Assembly: GCA_943842245.1 (NCBI GenBank)
Contig: CALTAJ010000002.1
Coordinates: 893,596-957,595, forward strand
From: an uncultured Flavobacteriaceae bacterium
Lineage (GTDB): Bacteria; Bacteroidota; Bacteroidia; Flavobacteriales; Flavobacteriaceae
Direction of reading: 5' to 3'
Length of the DNA: 64,000 bases
Shown: one piece after another, positions 55,316 to 62,632 of the stretch
Layout: each line of letters begins with the position of its first letter
Numbering within the stretch: the stretch's first letter is position 1
Program-made: the position numbers and the translations under genes
Notes under the pieces: model-generated
Told to the model about the DNA's origin: nothing
The model's database searches: none
What the model saw: only the letters and a program-made list of their open reading frames with translations

Positions 55316-55505
55316 CTAAATAAGTAATGAATCTTGTTTAATTGCTCTACTGATTAAATTGGCATAAAAAGAATGAGCCATACCAGCTTTTGAAACTCTA
55401 TTTATTTCTAAATAGTTTAGATACCTCATATTAGTCTTATATGATGTCCAATATCCAAGAATACCTTTATGATTTCTTCTATTATCAGACTCAAAGAATT
55501 TATCT
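55316..55505 (-). pseudogene. C-terminal fragment of an unidentified protein
   Basis: Open frame with stop at 55316 and no beginning: FFESDNRRNHKGILGYWTSY, NMRYLNYLEINRVSKAGMAH, SFYANLISRAIKQDSLLI. It is cut at about 55505, exactly where the second Rep fragment starts. Family not recognised. Confidence 0.45.
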
Positions 55506-55862
55506 AACGATTACGCAAACTTTATCCAACAATTCCAATGGAACTATTTCGCAACTTGTAGAACACCTTATAAGATTCACACCATGACAGTGAGAAACTG
55601 GCTTACAAAGCTTCTAAATAGCTCTAATAAGGTCGAACAGGCATTCTATGTATCAGAAAGAGACAAGGGAGATTACAATAACCTACATGTACATATGCTT
55701 ATTGGCACTAATACAGACATGACCTATAAAGAAGTTAAGTATGGACTTGGGAATGTTTCTGTTGGAGACTATCAACCAGTCTATGATAGTGAGACTGTAT
55801 GTAAGTATGTAACTAAGCATATTGGTAAGGACGTGGACTATGACATTGTTTTTAAAAGCTAA
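55506..55862 (+). pseudogene. 5'-truncated HUH-type Rep protein, copy 2
   Basis: Frame opens NDYANFIQQFQWNYFATCRT and continues into MTVRNW from ATG 55584; no start exists for the upstream part. It carries LHVHMLIG (HUH-like) and CKYVTKHIGKD (Y-x-x-K). About 80 percent identical by eye to copy 1 at 51885, so the two are separate members, not a recent duplication. Both end identically in FKS and a stop. Confidence 0.6.
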
Positions 55863-55963
55863 AAAACTGAATACTCTTGTTGCTGTATTTTGGGGGGTGG
55901 GGTTTTTAAATCCGCTTTTCTTTTTGGGGTAGCGCTTGTATAATGATATATTACCTATACCCT

Positions 55964-56058
55964 AGGCATATCTTCCGTAAGTTCTAAAGTATACTTTACC
56001 AAGAATGAAACAAGCTACTGATGAAGTAAGTGAAGATTTGCCTCTGTTTGTTAAGTAG
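55964..56058 (+). repeat. Array repeat, copy 5 (complete inverted repeat)
   Basis: Left arm AGGCATATCTTCCGTAAGTTC and right arm GAAGTAAGTGAAGATTTGCCT frame a centre of about 38 bases; arms pair at most of 21 positions. Followed by CTGTTTGTTAAGTAG. Confidence 0.85.
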
Positions 56059-56119
56059 GTTATGGGATTCTTTATAAATATTTATAAATTGGAGTATTAT
56101 TAATCATAAATTAATTAGG

Positions 56120-56542
56120 ATGAAAAACTTTAAAACTATCTTGATAGTGACATTAATTCTTGATGTCATTCAATTTATTCCATTAGTATTTGCAAAAATG
56201 GGAGGTGAAATGAAAAATCAAATGATAAGCGACTTTAATATCCAGGGATTAGCAAATAGTGCACCTGCCCTAGAAGTTTTGGATATTATGTTATATATTT
56301 TTGGATTCATTTATTTGGGAACTGTACTCTCTGTTATCTACACTCTTAGATTAAAAACACTTGAAGGATTAAAATCAGCAACTTTTGTGTTATTTATCGT
56401 TCACTTATTTTGGACTTTACCAGACTTTGTAAATTTATTAAGCGGTAGTTCAGCCCATCCGCCAATTATAATTATGGTACTAACTTTAATTCCAGTTATT
56501 GGATTATGTTATGTATCACAAAAGGGAGAGTTAAAAATCTGA
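56120..56542 (+). CDS. Four-helix membrane protein, duplicated cassette gene (copy A)
   Basis: 140 residues with four hydrophobic segments (about 5-25, 50-75, 83-103, 113-133), starting MKNFKTILIVTLILDVIQFI. I do not recognise a family; the layout resembles small DoxX- or DUF-type membrane proteins. The protein is identical to the one at 58814. The upstream leader AATCATAAATTAATTAGG is like that of the Kazal gene (ATAAATTAATTAAA), which suggests a shared translation signal. Confidence 0.7.
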   Translation: MKNFKTILIVTLILDVIQFIPLVFAKMGGEMKNQMISDFNIQGLANSAPALEVLDIMLYIFGFIYLGTVLSVIYTLRLKTLEGLKSATFVLFIVHLFWTLPDFVNLLSGSSAHPPIIIMVLTLIPVIGLCYVSQKGELKI

Positions 56543-56559
56543 AAAACTTAGTTAAACAA

Positions 56560-56613
56560 AAGGCGTATCCTCCTCAGTAAGTTCAGGAAGAAAAACACGG
56601 AGTAGAGATATTA
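56560..56613 (+). repeat. Array repeat, copy 6 (left arm plus tail)
   Basis: AAGGCGTATCCTCCTCAGTA, AGTTCAGGAAGAAAAACACG and GAGTAGAGATATTATA. The tail is the one that follows the right arm at 47179. Confidence 0.78.
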
Positions 56614-56630
56614 TAAGTATATTTAGGAAA

Positions 56631-56816
56631 ATGAAAAACCTCTTAAAAAAGCTTTTTTTTTACTTCCTTCTCTTTACAGGTATGATACTTTCAACTTCCC
56701 ATTTAGGGGATAATTATATGGGTATAAGTGATGAAGAGGGTTATTTATTAGCTATTGGAATCTGTTGTCTAATGGCTTTCTTTTTAGAATACTTCTTTCC
56801 AAAATTTAAAAACTAA
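56631..56816 (+). CDS. Small two-helix membrane protein
   Basis: 61 residues with helices at about 8-22 and 38-55, and a short loop SHLGDNYMGISDEEG. No family recognised. It begins 17 bases after the repeat tail, so it has almost no room for its own promoter and may be read from upstream. Confidence 0.5.
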   Translation: MKNLLKKLFFYFLLFTGMILSTSHLGDNYMGISDEEGYLLAIGICCLMAFFLEYFFPKFKN

Positions 56817-56872
56817 TTAAATTCCTAACTCCCTCCCTAATACTTTGAGATGGAATTAGTAAATTTAGGAAT

Positions 56873-57124
56873 ATGAAACAATTGCTAAAAAATTATCTAA
56901 AAGACCCTTTGTCAACTATCGCAGTTAATACTACTATTTTCATAGCAGGATGTCTTTTTTTTGGAACTATAGCATTTATTGGATTGGTATCAGGAATTAT
57001 AAGGAACATTAAGAATCCTCCTACAGACATAAGGCAACAGCATATTCAGCAGCATATGGATGAGCAGATTAAATACAATGAAATGATTAAACTACTTGAC
57101 TCAATTAACCATAAACTTGATTAA
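56873..57124 (+). CDS. Small membrane protein
   Basis: 83 residues: a basic start KQLLKNYLKDPLST, two close hydrophobic segments (about 17-45), then a charged helix ending SINHKLD. Unrecognised. The stop codon is the first triplet of array repeat copy 7. Confidence 0.5.
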   Translation: MKQLLKNYLKDPLSTIAVNTTIFIAGCLFFGTIAFIGLVSGIIRNIKNPPTDIRQQHIQQHMDEQIKYNEMIKLLDSINHKLD

Positions 57125-57226
57125 ATCATCGGCATATCATCTTCCGTAAGTTCTAAAGTATACTTTTACCAAGAATGAAACAAGCTACTAATGAAGTAAG
57201 TATGGACTTGCCTTTGTTTGTGTGAT
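57122..57226 (+). repeat. Array repeat, copy 7 (complete inverted repeat)
   Basis: TAAATCATCGGCATATCATC to TTGCCTTTGTTTGTG. One extra T (TACTTTTACC) shifts the reading frame seen in the other copies, so the sequence is not kept as protein code here. Confidence 0.85.
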
Positions 57227-57276
57227 ATATTGAGTTATTTATTATAACTACATTTAAACATCTAAAAACCAACACA
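57213..57276 (+). repeat. Shared cassette leader, copy A
   Basis: TTTGTTTGTGTGATATATTG to ACATCTAAAAACCAAC. It is repeated at 58135-58198 with two or three differences, in front of a different gene. It contains a promoter-like TTG plus TACATTTA. Confidence 0.8.
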
Positions 57277-57290
57277 AATACTTTAAAAAT

Positions 57291-57605
57291 ATGTTAGACA
57301 CACTCAAACAACTTTTTGGTTTTGGTCCCAAAGTGGACTATGCAGTTTTAGTAAAGCAAGGAGCAGTCATTTTAGATGTTCGTGATAAAGGGGAATATGC
57401 AAGTGGACACATCAAAGGTTCAATCAATATCTCGGTTGATTCACTCGCCAATAATTTGAGTAAACTAAAAAAGGACAAACCAATTATCACTTGCTGTGCA
57501 AGCGGTATGAGAAGTGCATCAGCAAAAAGTATTTTAAAATCAAATGGCTTTACTGAAGTTCATAACGGTGGTGGATGGAGTAGTTTGCAAAATAAAATTA
57601 GATAA
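57291..57605 (+). CDS. Rhodanese-like sulfurtransferase
   Basis: 104-residue single rhodanese domain. It has DVRDKGEYASGHIKGSINI near the middle and the active-site loop CCASGMRSASA with catalytic Cys about 69 (second of the CC pair or first). Typical for handling sulfane sulfur in the cytoplasm. It shares its leader with the lipoprotein gene at 58199. Confidence 0.88.
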   Translation: MLDTLKQLFGFGPKVDYAVLVKQGAVILDVRDKGEYASGHIKGSINISVDSLANNLSKLKKDKPIITCCASGMRSASAKSILKSNGFTEVHNGGGWSSLQNKIR

Positions 57606-57607
57606 AA

Positions 57608-57733
57608 ATGAAAAAGCTATTTAGAGTTTCAAGAAATCCAATAAGCCTCCTGGATTCACTTGCAAAAATCTTAAGTTTTTCATCTGCCGAAACAAGGAGA
57701 GAGATTATCAAAAGAAAAAGAAAAGTTAGGTGA
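57608..57733 (+). CDS. Small hypothetical basic peptide
   Basis: 41 residues, KKLFRVSRNPISLLDSLAKI then LSFSSAETRREIIKRKRKVR; two bases after the rhodanese stop. No family known; could be a chance ORF or a fragment. Confidence 0.25.
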   Translation: MKKLFRVSRNPISLLDSLAKILSFSSAETRREIIKRKRKVR

Positions 57734-58052
57734 GGGTTCAGGCACTATTAAATGTGGCATCCAAAAATCGTATTATAAAGCGTAAAACTAGAATAACAAA
57801 AAAAATCCAAAGAGTATTCCTCTTCAAGGGACTCAATCCAGAAAACCACTTTTTCAATCTATCAATCATTTACGCCGATTAAAAAAATCAACTAAATAAA
57901 CAAGGAGAGCGTGTAGCATCTGTTTAGGTATTAGATAAATCTTCACTATTTTTGATTAATGTAAGATAGGATAAAATCATTAGAAGACCAGTTAAAAGTA
58001 TTAGCCCAGAAAATAGAGGAATAGGAGCAAGATTTGTTTAGACATAAACCGC

Positions 58053-58146
58053 AGGCATATCATCTTCAGTAAGTTCTACAATACACTTTACCAAGAATGA
58101 AACAAGCTACTAATGAAGTAAGTGAAGAATTGCCTTTGTTTGTGTG
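58053..58146 (+). repeat. Array repeat, copy 8 (complete inverted repeat)
   Basis: AGGCATATCATCTTCAGTAA to GTGAAGAATTGCCTTTG; 83 bases between the outer arms. Confidence 0.85.
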
Positions 58147-58198
58147 ATATATTGAGTTATTTATTATTACTACATTTAAACATCTAAAAACCAATACA
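58135..58198 (+). repeat. Shared cassette leader, copy B
   Basis: Same leader as 57213-57276, ending AAACATCTAAAAACCAATAC at the ATG of the lipoprotein gene. Confidence 0.8.
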
Positions 58199-58645
58199 AT
58201 GAAAAAAATATTAATACCAATACTTTTTATTTTAATAAGCTGCTCATCTGAAAATGACGAATTGGTTGAAGCTCAATTTATTTGTACTGTAGATTATATT
58301 GAATTTACATCAAATTCATCAGCATTTGTTAAGTTCGATGTTATAGTAGATGGAATTAGCGATTCGTTTATTGCAGAACATTCATTCACAACTCAAGGCT
58401 CAAATTATTTTATAGGGGACAACATTGTAAATATTTATAATTTTATTGCAAATGGTAATGAAGCAAAATTTGACTTTGAATATGGTGCAAATTTAGGAGC
58501 TTTTTGTGCTGAATTATTCCCTAATATTCCTTCTCACGACCATAATCCATTTGCAGCAGAAGCATTGAAAAGTTTAAGTGGAAAAAACATCGGTAAATGG
58601 AAAATTAAAAAGAAAACTACTCTTAAAAGTATAGATAAACAATAA
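58199..58645 (+). CDS. Small lipoprotein of unknown function
   Basis: 148 residues: signal KKILIPILFILI with lipobox SCS (Cys15), then a mature part rich in Asn, Phe and acidic residues that looks beta-rich, and a basic end KKKTTLKSIDKQ. No family recognised. Leader shared with the rhodanese gene. Confidence 0.55.
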   Translation: MKKILIPILFILISCSSENDELVEAQFICTVDYIEFTSNSSAFVKFDVIVDGISDSFIAEHSFTTQGSNYFIGDNIVNIYNFIANGNEAKFDFEYGANLGAFCAELFPNIPSHDHNPFAAEALKSLSGKNIGKWKIKKKTTLKSIDKQ

Positions 58646-58657
58646 GATTTAAACCCT

Positions 58658-58753
58658 AGGCATATCTTCAGTAAGTTCTACAATACACTTTACCAAGAAT
58701 GAAACAAGCGACTAATGAAGTAAGTGAAGATTTGCCTCTGTTTGTTAAGTAGG
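58658..58753 (+). repeat. Array repeat, copy 9 (complete inverted repeat)
   Basis: Left arm AGGCATATCTTCAGTAAGTTC and right arm GAAGTAAGTGAAGATTTGCCT: 17 of 21 positions pair, with regularly spaced mismatches. Confidence 0.85.
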
Positions 58754-58813
58754 TTATGGGATTCTTTATAAATATTTATAAATTGGAGTATTATTAATCA
58801 TAAATTAATTAGG

Positions 58814-59236
58814 ATGAAAAACTTTAAAACTATCTTGATAGTGACATTAATTCTTGATGTCATTCAATTTATTCCATTAGTATTTGCAAAAATGGGAGGT
58901 GAAATGAAAAATCAAATGATAAGCGACTTTAATATCCAGGGATTAGCAAATAGTGCACCTGCCCTAGAAGTTTTGGATATTATGTTATATATTTTTGGAT
59001 TCATTTATTTGGGAACTGTACTCTCTGTTATCTACACTCTTAGATTAAAAACACTTGAAGGATTAAAATCAGCAACTTTTGTGTTATTTATCGTTCACTT
59101 ATTTTGGACTTTACCAGATTTTGTAAATTTATTAAGCGGTAGTTCAGCCCATCCGCCAATTATAATTATGGTACTAACTTTAATTCCAGTTATTGGATTA
59201 TGTTATGTATCACAAAAGGGAGAGTTAAAAATCTGA
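58814..59236 (+). CDS. Four-helix membrane protein, duplicated cassette gene (copy B)
   Basis: 140 residues, protein identical to that at 56120; the only coding difference I see is a silent C/T. Function unknown. Its presence twice in 3 kb with complete flanking repeats points to copying of a whole cassette rather than of a gene alone. Confidence 0.7.
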   Translation: MKNFKTILIVTLILDVIQFIPLVFAKMGGEMKNQMISDFNIQGLANSAPALEVLDIMLYIFGFIYLGTVLSVIYTLRLKTLEGLKSATFVLFIVHLFWTLPDFVNLLSGSSAHPPIIIMVLTLIPVIGLCYVSQKGELKI

Positions 59237-59252
59237 AAAACTTAGTTAAACC

Positions 59253-59336
59253 AAAGGCGTATCCTCCTCAGTAAGTTCTACAATACACTTTACCAAGAAT
59301 GAAACAAGTTACTAATGAAGTAATTGAAGAGATGTG
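59253..59336 (+). repeat. Array repeat, copy 10 (right arm decayed)
   Basis: AAAGGCGTATCCTCCTCAGT then AAGTTCTACAATACAC and GAAGTAATTGAAGAGATGTG; the terminal GCC of the right arm is lost. Confidence 0.72.
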
Positions 59337-59370
59337 ATTTTTTACATTTTAAGTTTGTAAAAAACATTAA

Positions 59371-60246
59371 TTAATCTCCTTTTTTAAAGCCATAAATTAT
59401 TTGACCTAAAAAATTATTAGGCATTTTCTTATCATCTTCATACCCAAGTTTTATATATTCATTTGTATTGGGAATATAATTTGTTTTGAATAGATAATCC
59501 CAAATACTTAAACTTATAGCGAAATTAACTCCTGTTTTAAATTTACTTGGAAAAGAATAAGCATGATGATGAAGATGCATAATAGGATTATTGAAAATAT
59601 ATTTCATAGGACCATAACTAAGCTTAATGTTAGCATGGTTTAGATGTCCAATAGCAATACTGAGGTAATGAATTATATAAGCTTGTTCTGGTTCGAAACC
59701 ACCAATCAGCATAATTACAAAAACTTTAGAAGGTTTATATAAAATATTTTCTATCCAATGATAACGAAAATGGGCTGCAAAGCCCATTTCTTTGACCGAA
59801 TGGTGTACTTTATGAAATTTCCATAAAAACGGAAAACGATGCATCAAAATATGAGTAAACCATTGAACGAAATCTAAAGTCACAAAAAATATAAGTAATT
59901 GAATTACAGAAGGAAAATTTGATAGTTCAAAAAAAGCTAAAGAATTTACCCTCAAATTGAATAAATCATTCATTAGTTTATTGAAAATTTCATAAAATCC
60001 ATTAATAACTATTGAAAAAACAAAAAAGTTAAAAAACATATAAAATACATCTAACCAAAAATCTAATCTAATTTTTTTTTGTTTTTTTCGCCATGGAAAA
60101 ATTAATTCAAGAGTCCAAACTAAAAATGAAATTATGATTAAACCCCAAAAATAATTTTCTTGATTGGGTACTCTGAAAAAAATTTGATTAAAGGTCCAGT
60201 CTAAAGTGCCTAAAAAAGATTCTGAAAGTAATTTTAGATATTCCAT
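59371..60246 (-). CDS. Sterol desaturase / fatty acid hydroxylase family membrane protein
   Basis: 291-residue di-iron membrane oxygenase with four helices and the histidine boxes H-x3-HR (THILMHRFPFLW), HKVHHS, and HLHHHAYS, plus HFRYHW. Members hydroxylate or desaturate fatty acids, sterols or other lipids; substrate not readable. Opposite in strand to most cassette genes; its 3' end is next to array repeat copy 10. Confidence 0.88.
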   Translation of the reverse strand: MEYLKLLSESFLGTLDWTFNQIFFRVPNQENYFWGLIIISFLVWTLELIFPWRKKQKKIRLDFWLDVFYMFFNFFVFSIVINGFYEIFNKLMNDLFNLRVNSLAFFELSNFPSVIQLLIFFVTLDFVQWFTHILMHRFPFLWKFHKVHHSVKEMGFAAHFRYHWIENILYKPSKVFVIMLIGGFEPEQAYIIHYLSIAIGHLNHANIKLSYGPMKYIFNNPIMHLHHHAYSFPSKFKTGVNFAISLSIWDYLFKTNYIPNTNEYIKLGYEDDKKMPNNFLGQIIYGFKKGD

Positions 60247-60403
60247 ACATTTTAATAAAAATAAGGATAATTTCCCATAAAATTTAATTTATATGGAACG
60301 ATTAGGTGAGATTTGAGTTTCTAGTAACTTAATTATTCTTTAGTGCGGCTAAGAAAATCCTATTTTAATACCAGATTTTAGTTTCCTTTTTTAAATGTTT
60401 GAC

Positions 60404-60430
60404 AAGGGCGTTTGTGTCTTCAGTAAGTTA
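60404..60430 (+). repeat. Array repeat, copy 11 (degenerate)
   Basis: AGGGCGTTTGTGTCTTCAGT then AAGTT. Only the core TCTTCAGTAAGTT is well kept. Confidence 0.45.
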
Positions 60431-60541
60431 TGGGAGAAAATATGGTATTGAAATTCTTCAAAGTATTATTTTTATTTGATAAGATTGAATAGAGGTGTTG
60501 TAACTTCACAACTAATACTTTAGAATTTAATAAAAGAAAAT

Positions 60542-61051
60542 ATGGACAGTGAAACCTTTCATAAACTTAAAAAGTTTAAAAATCAAATAGATTTGATTGT
60601 TAAAAGTGGAAAACATTCTCATTATGTTTTAGAACAATTTGACACAATAGGAGCATTAGAAGGTTCTTGGTTGAGAAAAGGAACAATAAATTATAAAGAG
60701 GGTAGGCCTTTAGATACAATTGAATTCAAAGGGGTATTTTTTGAAGTTTATACAAAAGGTTCTTACTCACTTTTGATGAATGAAATTAAAATTGACTCCG
60801 TTACTGGAGAAGATGTCGATAAAGGAATTTCTGAAGCTGGTTTTTATACAATAGATAGAAATAAACTCAAAAAGAAAGTTTACTATGGCACAGGTTGGCT
60901 TGGTGAAGGAATAGACGAATGGAGTGGCCCTGATAAGGACTACATAGAAGTTGAGTTTAAAATTGATTATGGGAAAAATCATTTATCTAAATTAATGCCA
61001 CTTGACTCGTTAGGTAACGGATTCGCTGAATACTACACTAGAGTAGATTAA
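60542..61051 (+). CDS. Hypothetical protein, beta-rich
   Basis: 169 residues without signal peptide or membrane helix. An N-terminal helix (FHKLKKFKNQIDLIVKSG) is followed by alternating strands, with GWLGEGIDEWSGPDKDYIEV near the end; a lipocalin-like barrel is possible but I cannot name a family. A GTTGT-AACTTC-ACAAC inverted repeat and a TACTTTAG box precede it. The stop codon opens array repeat copy 12. Confidence 0.5.
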   Translation: MDSETFHKLKKFKNQIDLIVKSGKHSHYVLEQFDTIGALEGSWLRKGTINYKEGRPLDTIEFKGVFFEVYTKGSYSLLMNEIKIDSVTGEDVDKGISEAGFYTIDRNKLKKKVYYGTGWLGEGIDEWSGPDKDYIEVEFKIDYGKNHLSKLMPLDSLGNGFAEYYTRVD

Positions 61052-61078
61052 ATTATCGGCATATTCTCTTCATTAATA
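61049..61078 (+). repeat. Array repeat, copy 12 (left arm)
   Basis: TAAATTATCGGCATATTCTC then TTCATTAA. It fills the gap between two convergent stop codons, that of the 60542 gene and that of the 61073 gene. Confidence 0.7.
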
Positions 61079-61810
61079 TCTTGATTTAATCTTATCAAGT
61101 CTCTTAAATAGCTTAAATTTTCCAAACAATTCTCTAGTTACTTGTCCATTGAGTTTAAGTTTAATTTTTATATGATATTTATCATTCTGATGTGATTTCC
61201 AATAAACCTTAATTATATCCAGTGGATTTATATCCCTTAATCTGTGAACCGGAAAATTTTTTGAATCTAATCTTGGTATTGAATTTTCAATAAATTTGAT
61301 TTTAGCTTTTTTGGCTTCTGTAATCTTAATTGTTTTGCCTAAAAATGGTATCAAATCTATTTTATTTATAGCATTTGAAGAGCCTTTAAGACTGAAGGTT
61401 TTATTAATATTGATCCCACAAACATTTATGAAATTACAATAAATGAAATTTCTTTGCTTCACTAATTTGGAAAAAGACTTTAAATAATCTAAACCATTTA
61501 TATCGTTAAATAAAATTTTTAGTTTTTTCTCTTCTACTTTTTCAACCTTGAATAATAAAACATCCTTGATTCCATCAAATCTAAACTCAATGGTTTCAAT
61601 TTTACATTCACTTTCAGCTACACCATTTATAAAAAAACTTATTTGTCCATTATTTTTTCTTTCTATCAAAAAAGATGAATTTTTATCTTTATCGTTAACT
61701 GATATAATCTCATTCTTTTTGTCATCAGATCTATATTCCCATTGAGCCTGCGAAATATTAATTAGGGAAATAAAAGTTAAAAGGTAGAGTTGTTTCATTT
61801 TTTTTTTCAA
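61073..61810 (-). CDS. Secreted hypothetical protein
   Basis: 245 residues with a signal peptide (about 1-22, cleavage after ISQAQ). Mature part has WEYRSDDKKNEIISVNDKDK, then mixed strands and a basic C-terminus. Two cysteines in CNFINVC could pair. No family recognised. Its stop lies inside repeat copy 12. Confidence 0.5.
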   Translation of the reverse strand: MKKKMKQLYLLTFISLINISQAQWEYRSDDKKNEIISVNDKDKNSSFLIERKNNGQISFFINGVAESECKIETIEFRFDGIKDVLLFKVEKVEEKKLKILFNDINGLDYLKSFSKLVKQRNFIYCNFINVCGININKTFSLKGSSNAINKIDLIPFLGKTIKITEAKKAKIKFIENSIPRLDSKNFPVHRLRDINPLDIIKVYWKSHQNDKYHIKIKLKLNGQVTRELFGKFKLFKRLDKIKSRY

Positions 61811-61950
61811 ATTTAGTTTTTTAAATTTTCATTTTAATATGAACGACTACTTTAATTTTACTGCATTTAAAACATTCAAATAAGCCCTCCATCCCTAAAA
61901 TTAAATCTACTTTTTTTATGAGACTAGTGCAAATATAATTCTACATAGCC

Positions 61951-62016
61951 TAAATCATCGGCATATCCTCTTCATTAAGTTCAGGAAGAAAAACACGGAG
62001 TAGAGACATTGTAAAG
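61951..62016 (+). repeat. Array repeat, copy 13 (left arm plus tail)
   Basis: TAAATCATCGGCATATCC, TCTTCATTAAGTTCAGGAAG, AAAAACACGGAGTAGAGACA and TTGTA: the fullest example of the short form. Confidence 0.82.
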
Positions 62017-62057
62017 TTTACTATATTAGATGGGTACTAATTATAAATCAATTAAAA

Positions 62058-62492
62058 ATGAAAAAATTATTTTTAGCAGCCTTAATTTTCTTTGTCAATC
62101 ATACATTTGCCCAAGACTTAAAATTTGGGAAGGATGTTTTTCAAGCAAAATTTAATATTGATGCAATTACATTAAAAAAAGATGGAGCAACACTAAATGC
62201 TTCAGGTGATGCAAGTGATTATGTAGAGGGAAACTATAACACTGTATATCTTACATATGAAATGACAAATAACTTAAATTTAGAAGATAGAGGAGAGTTT
62301 ACCGGATATGTTTGGGCTCAAAATGGAGAAAACTTTTTAAATGTAACGCTACAGGGTATATGGAGACGAAAAGGACAAGTTTTTGAAATTGTAACTCTTG
62401 ACCAAGCTACTGACGGCAATACAATTATCGCAAGGGGAATACTAAATTTCGCAAAGAAAACATTAAATTTTGACGCAAGTATTTTAGAATAA
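62058..62492 (+). CDS. Secreted hypothetical protein
   Basis: 144 residues with a signal peptide (1-18, cleavage near NHTFAQ) and a beta-rich mature part containing NGENFLNVTLQGIWRRKGQV. No family recognised. The leader ATAAATCAATTAAAA resembles those of the Kazal and 56120 genes. A terminator follows. Confidence 0.5.
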   Translation: MKKLFLAALIFFVNHTFAQDLKFGKDVFQAKFNIDAITLKKDGATLNASGDASDYVEGNYNTVYLTYEMTNNLNLEDRGEFTGYVWAQNGENFLNVTLQGIWRRKGQVFEIVTLDQATDGNTIIARGILNFAKKTLNFDASILE

Positions 62493-62525
62493 TATTAAAA
62501 ACCATCTTGAAACAAGTTAATTAAA

Positions 62526-62552
62526 ACCTTCCCTTGTGGAGGGTTTTTTTTA
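62526..62552 (+). terminator. Rho-independent terminator
   Basis: ACCTTCC, CTTGT loop, GGAGGGT and a run of T after the 62058 gene. Confidence 0.8.
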
Positions 62553-62581
62553 TATCATAGTCATATCCTTTTCATTAAGGT
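62553..62581 (+). repeat. Array repeat, copy 14 (degenerate left arm)
   Basis: ATATCATAGTCATATCCTTT then TCATTAAGG; last copy before the window edge. Confidence 0.55.
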
Positions 62582-62632
62582 ATCGTAATAGTTTTCAGAT
62601 AATAATTATATTAAAAAATTAATTAAAATTTA

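Larger units (their letters stand above)
55961..56584 (+). repeat. Duplicated 624-bp cassette, copy A
   Basis: From CCTAGGCATATCTT through the 140-residue gene to CAGTAAGTTC. It matches 58655-59278 without indels; I count about eight base differences, most of them in the first 75 bases (the repeat). Confidence 0.9.
57734..58198. other. Gene-poor stretch between cassettes
   Basis: 465 bases without a supported gene apart from array repeat copy 8 and the leader copy at its right end. Several stop codons in each frame; likely the decayed remains of a cassette. Confidence 0.5.
58655..59278 (+). repeat. Duplicated 624-bp cassette, copy B
   Basis: Second copy of the 55961-56584 unit. Same length, so the duplication included exactly one repeat-to-repeat unit. 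Confidence 0.9.

Noticed and set aside
55964..56058. Canonical integron attC site
   Set aside because: GTTAAGT at the right end of copies 5 and 9 fits GTTRRRY, but copies 7 and 8 read GTTTGTG there and no consistent RYYYAAC partner exists. The cassette idea is kept; the attC label is not.
47105..62581. CRISPR array
   Set aside because: The repeats are too far apart (0.4-6 kb), of unequal length and separated by genes; no spacers or cas genes are present.
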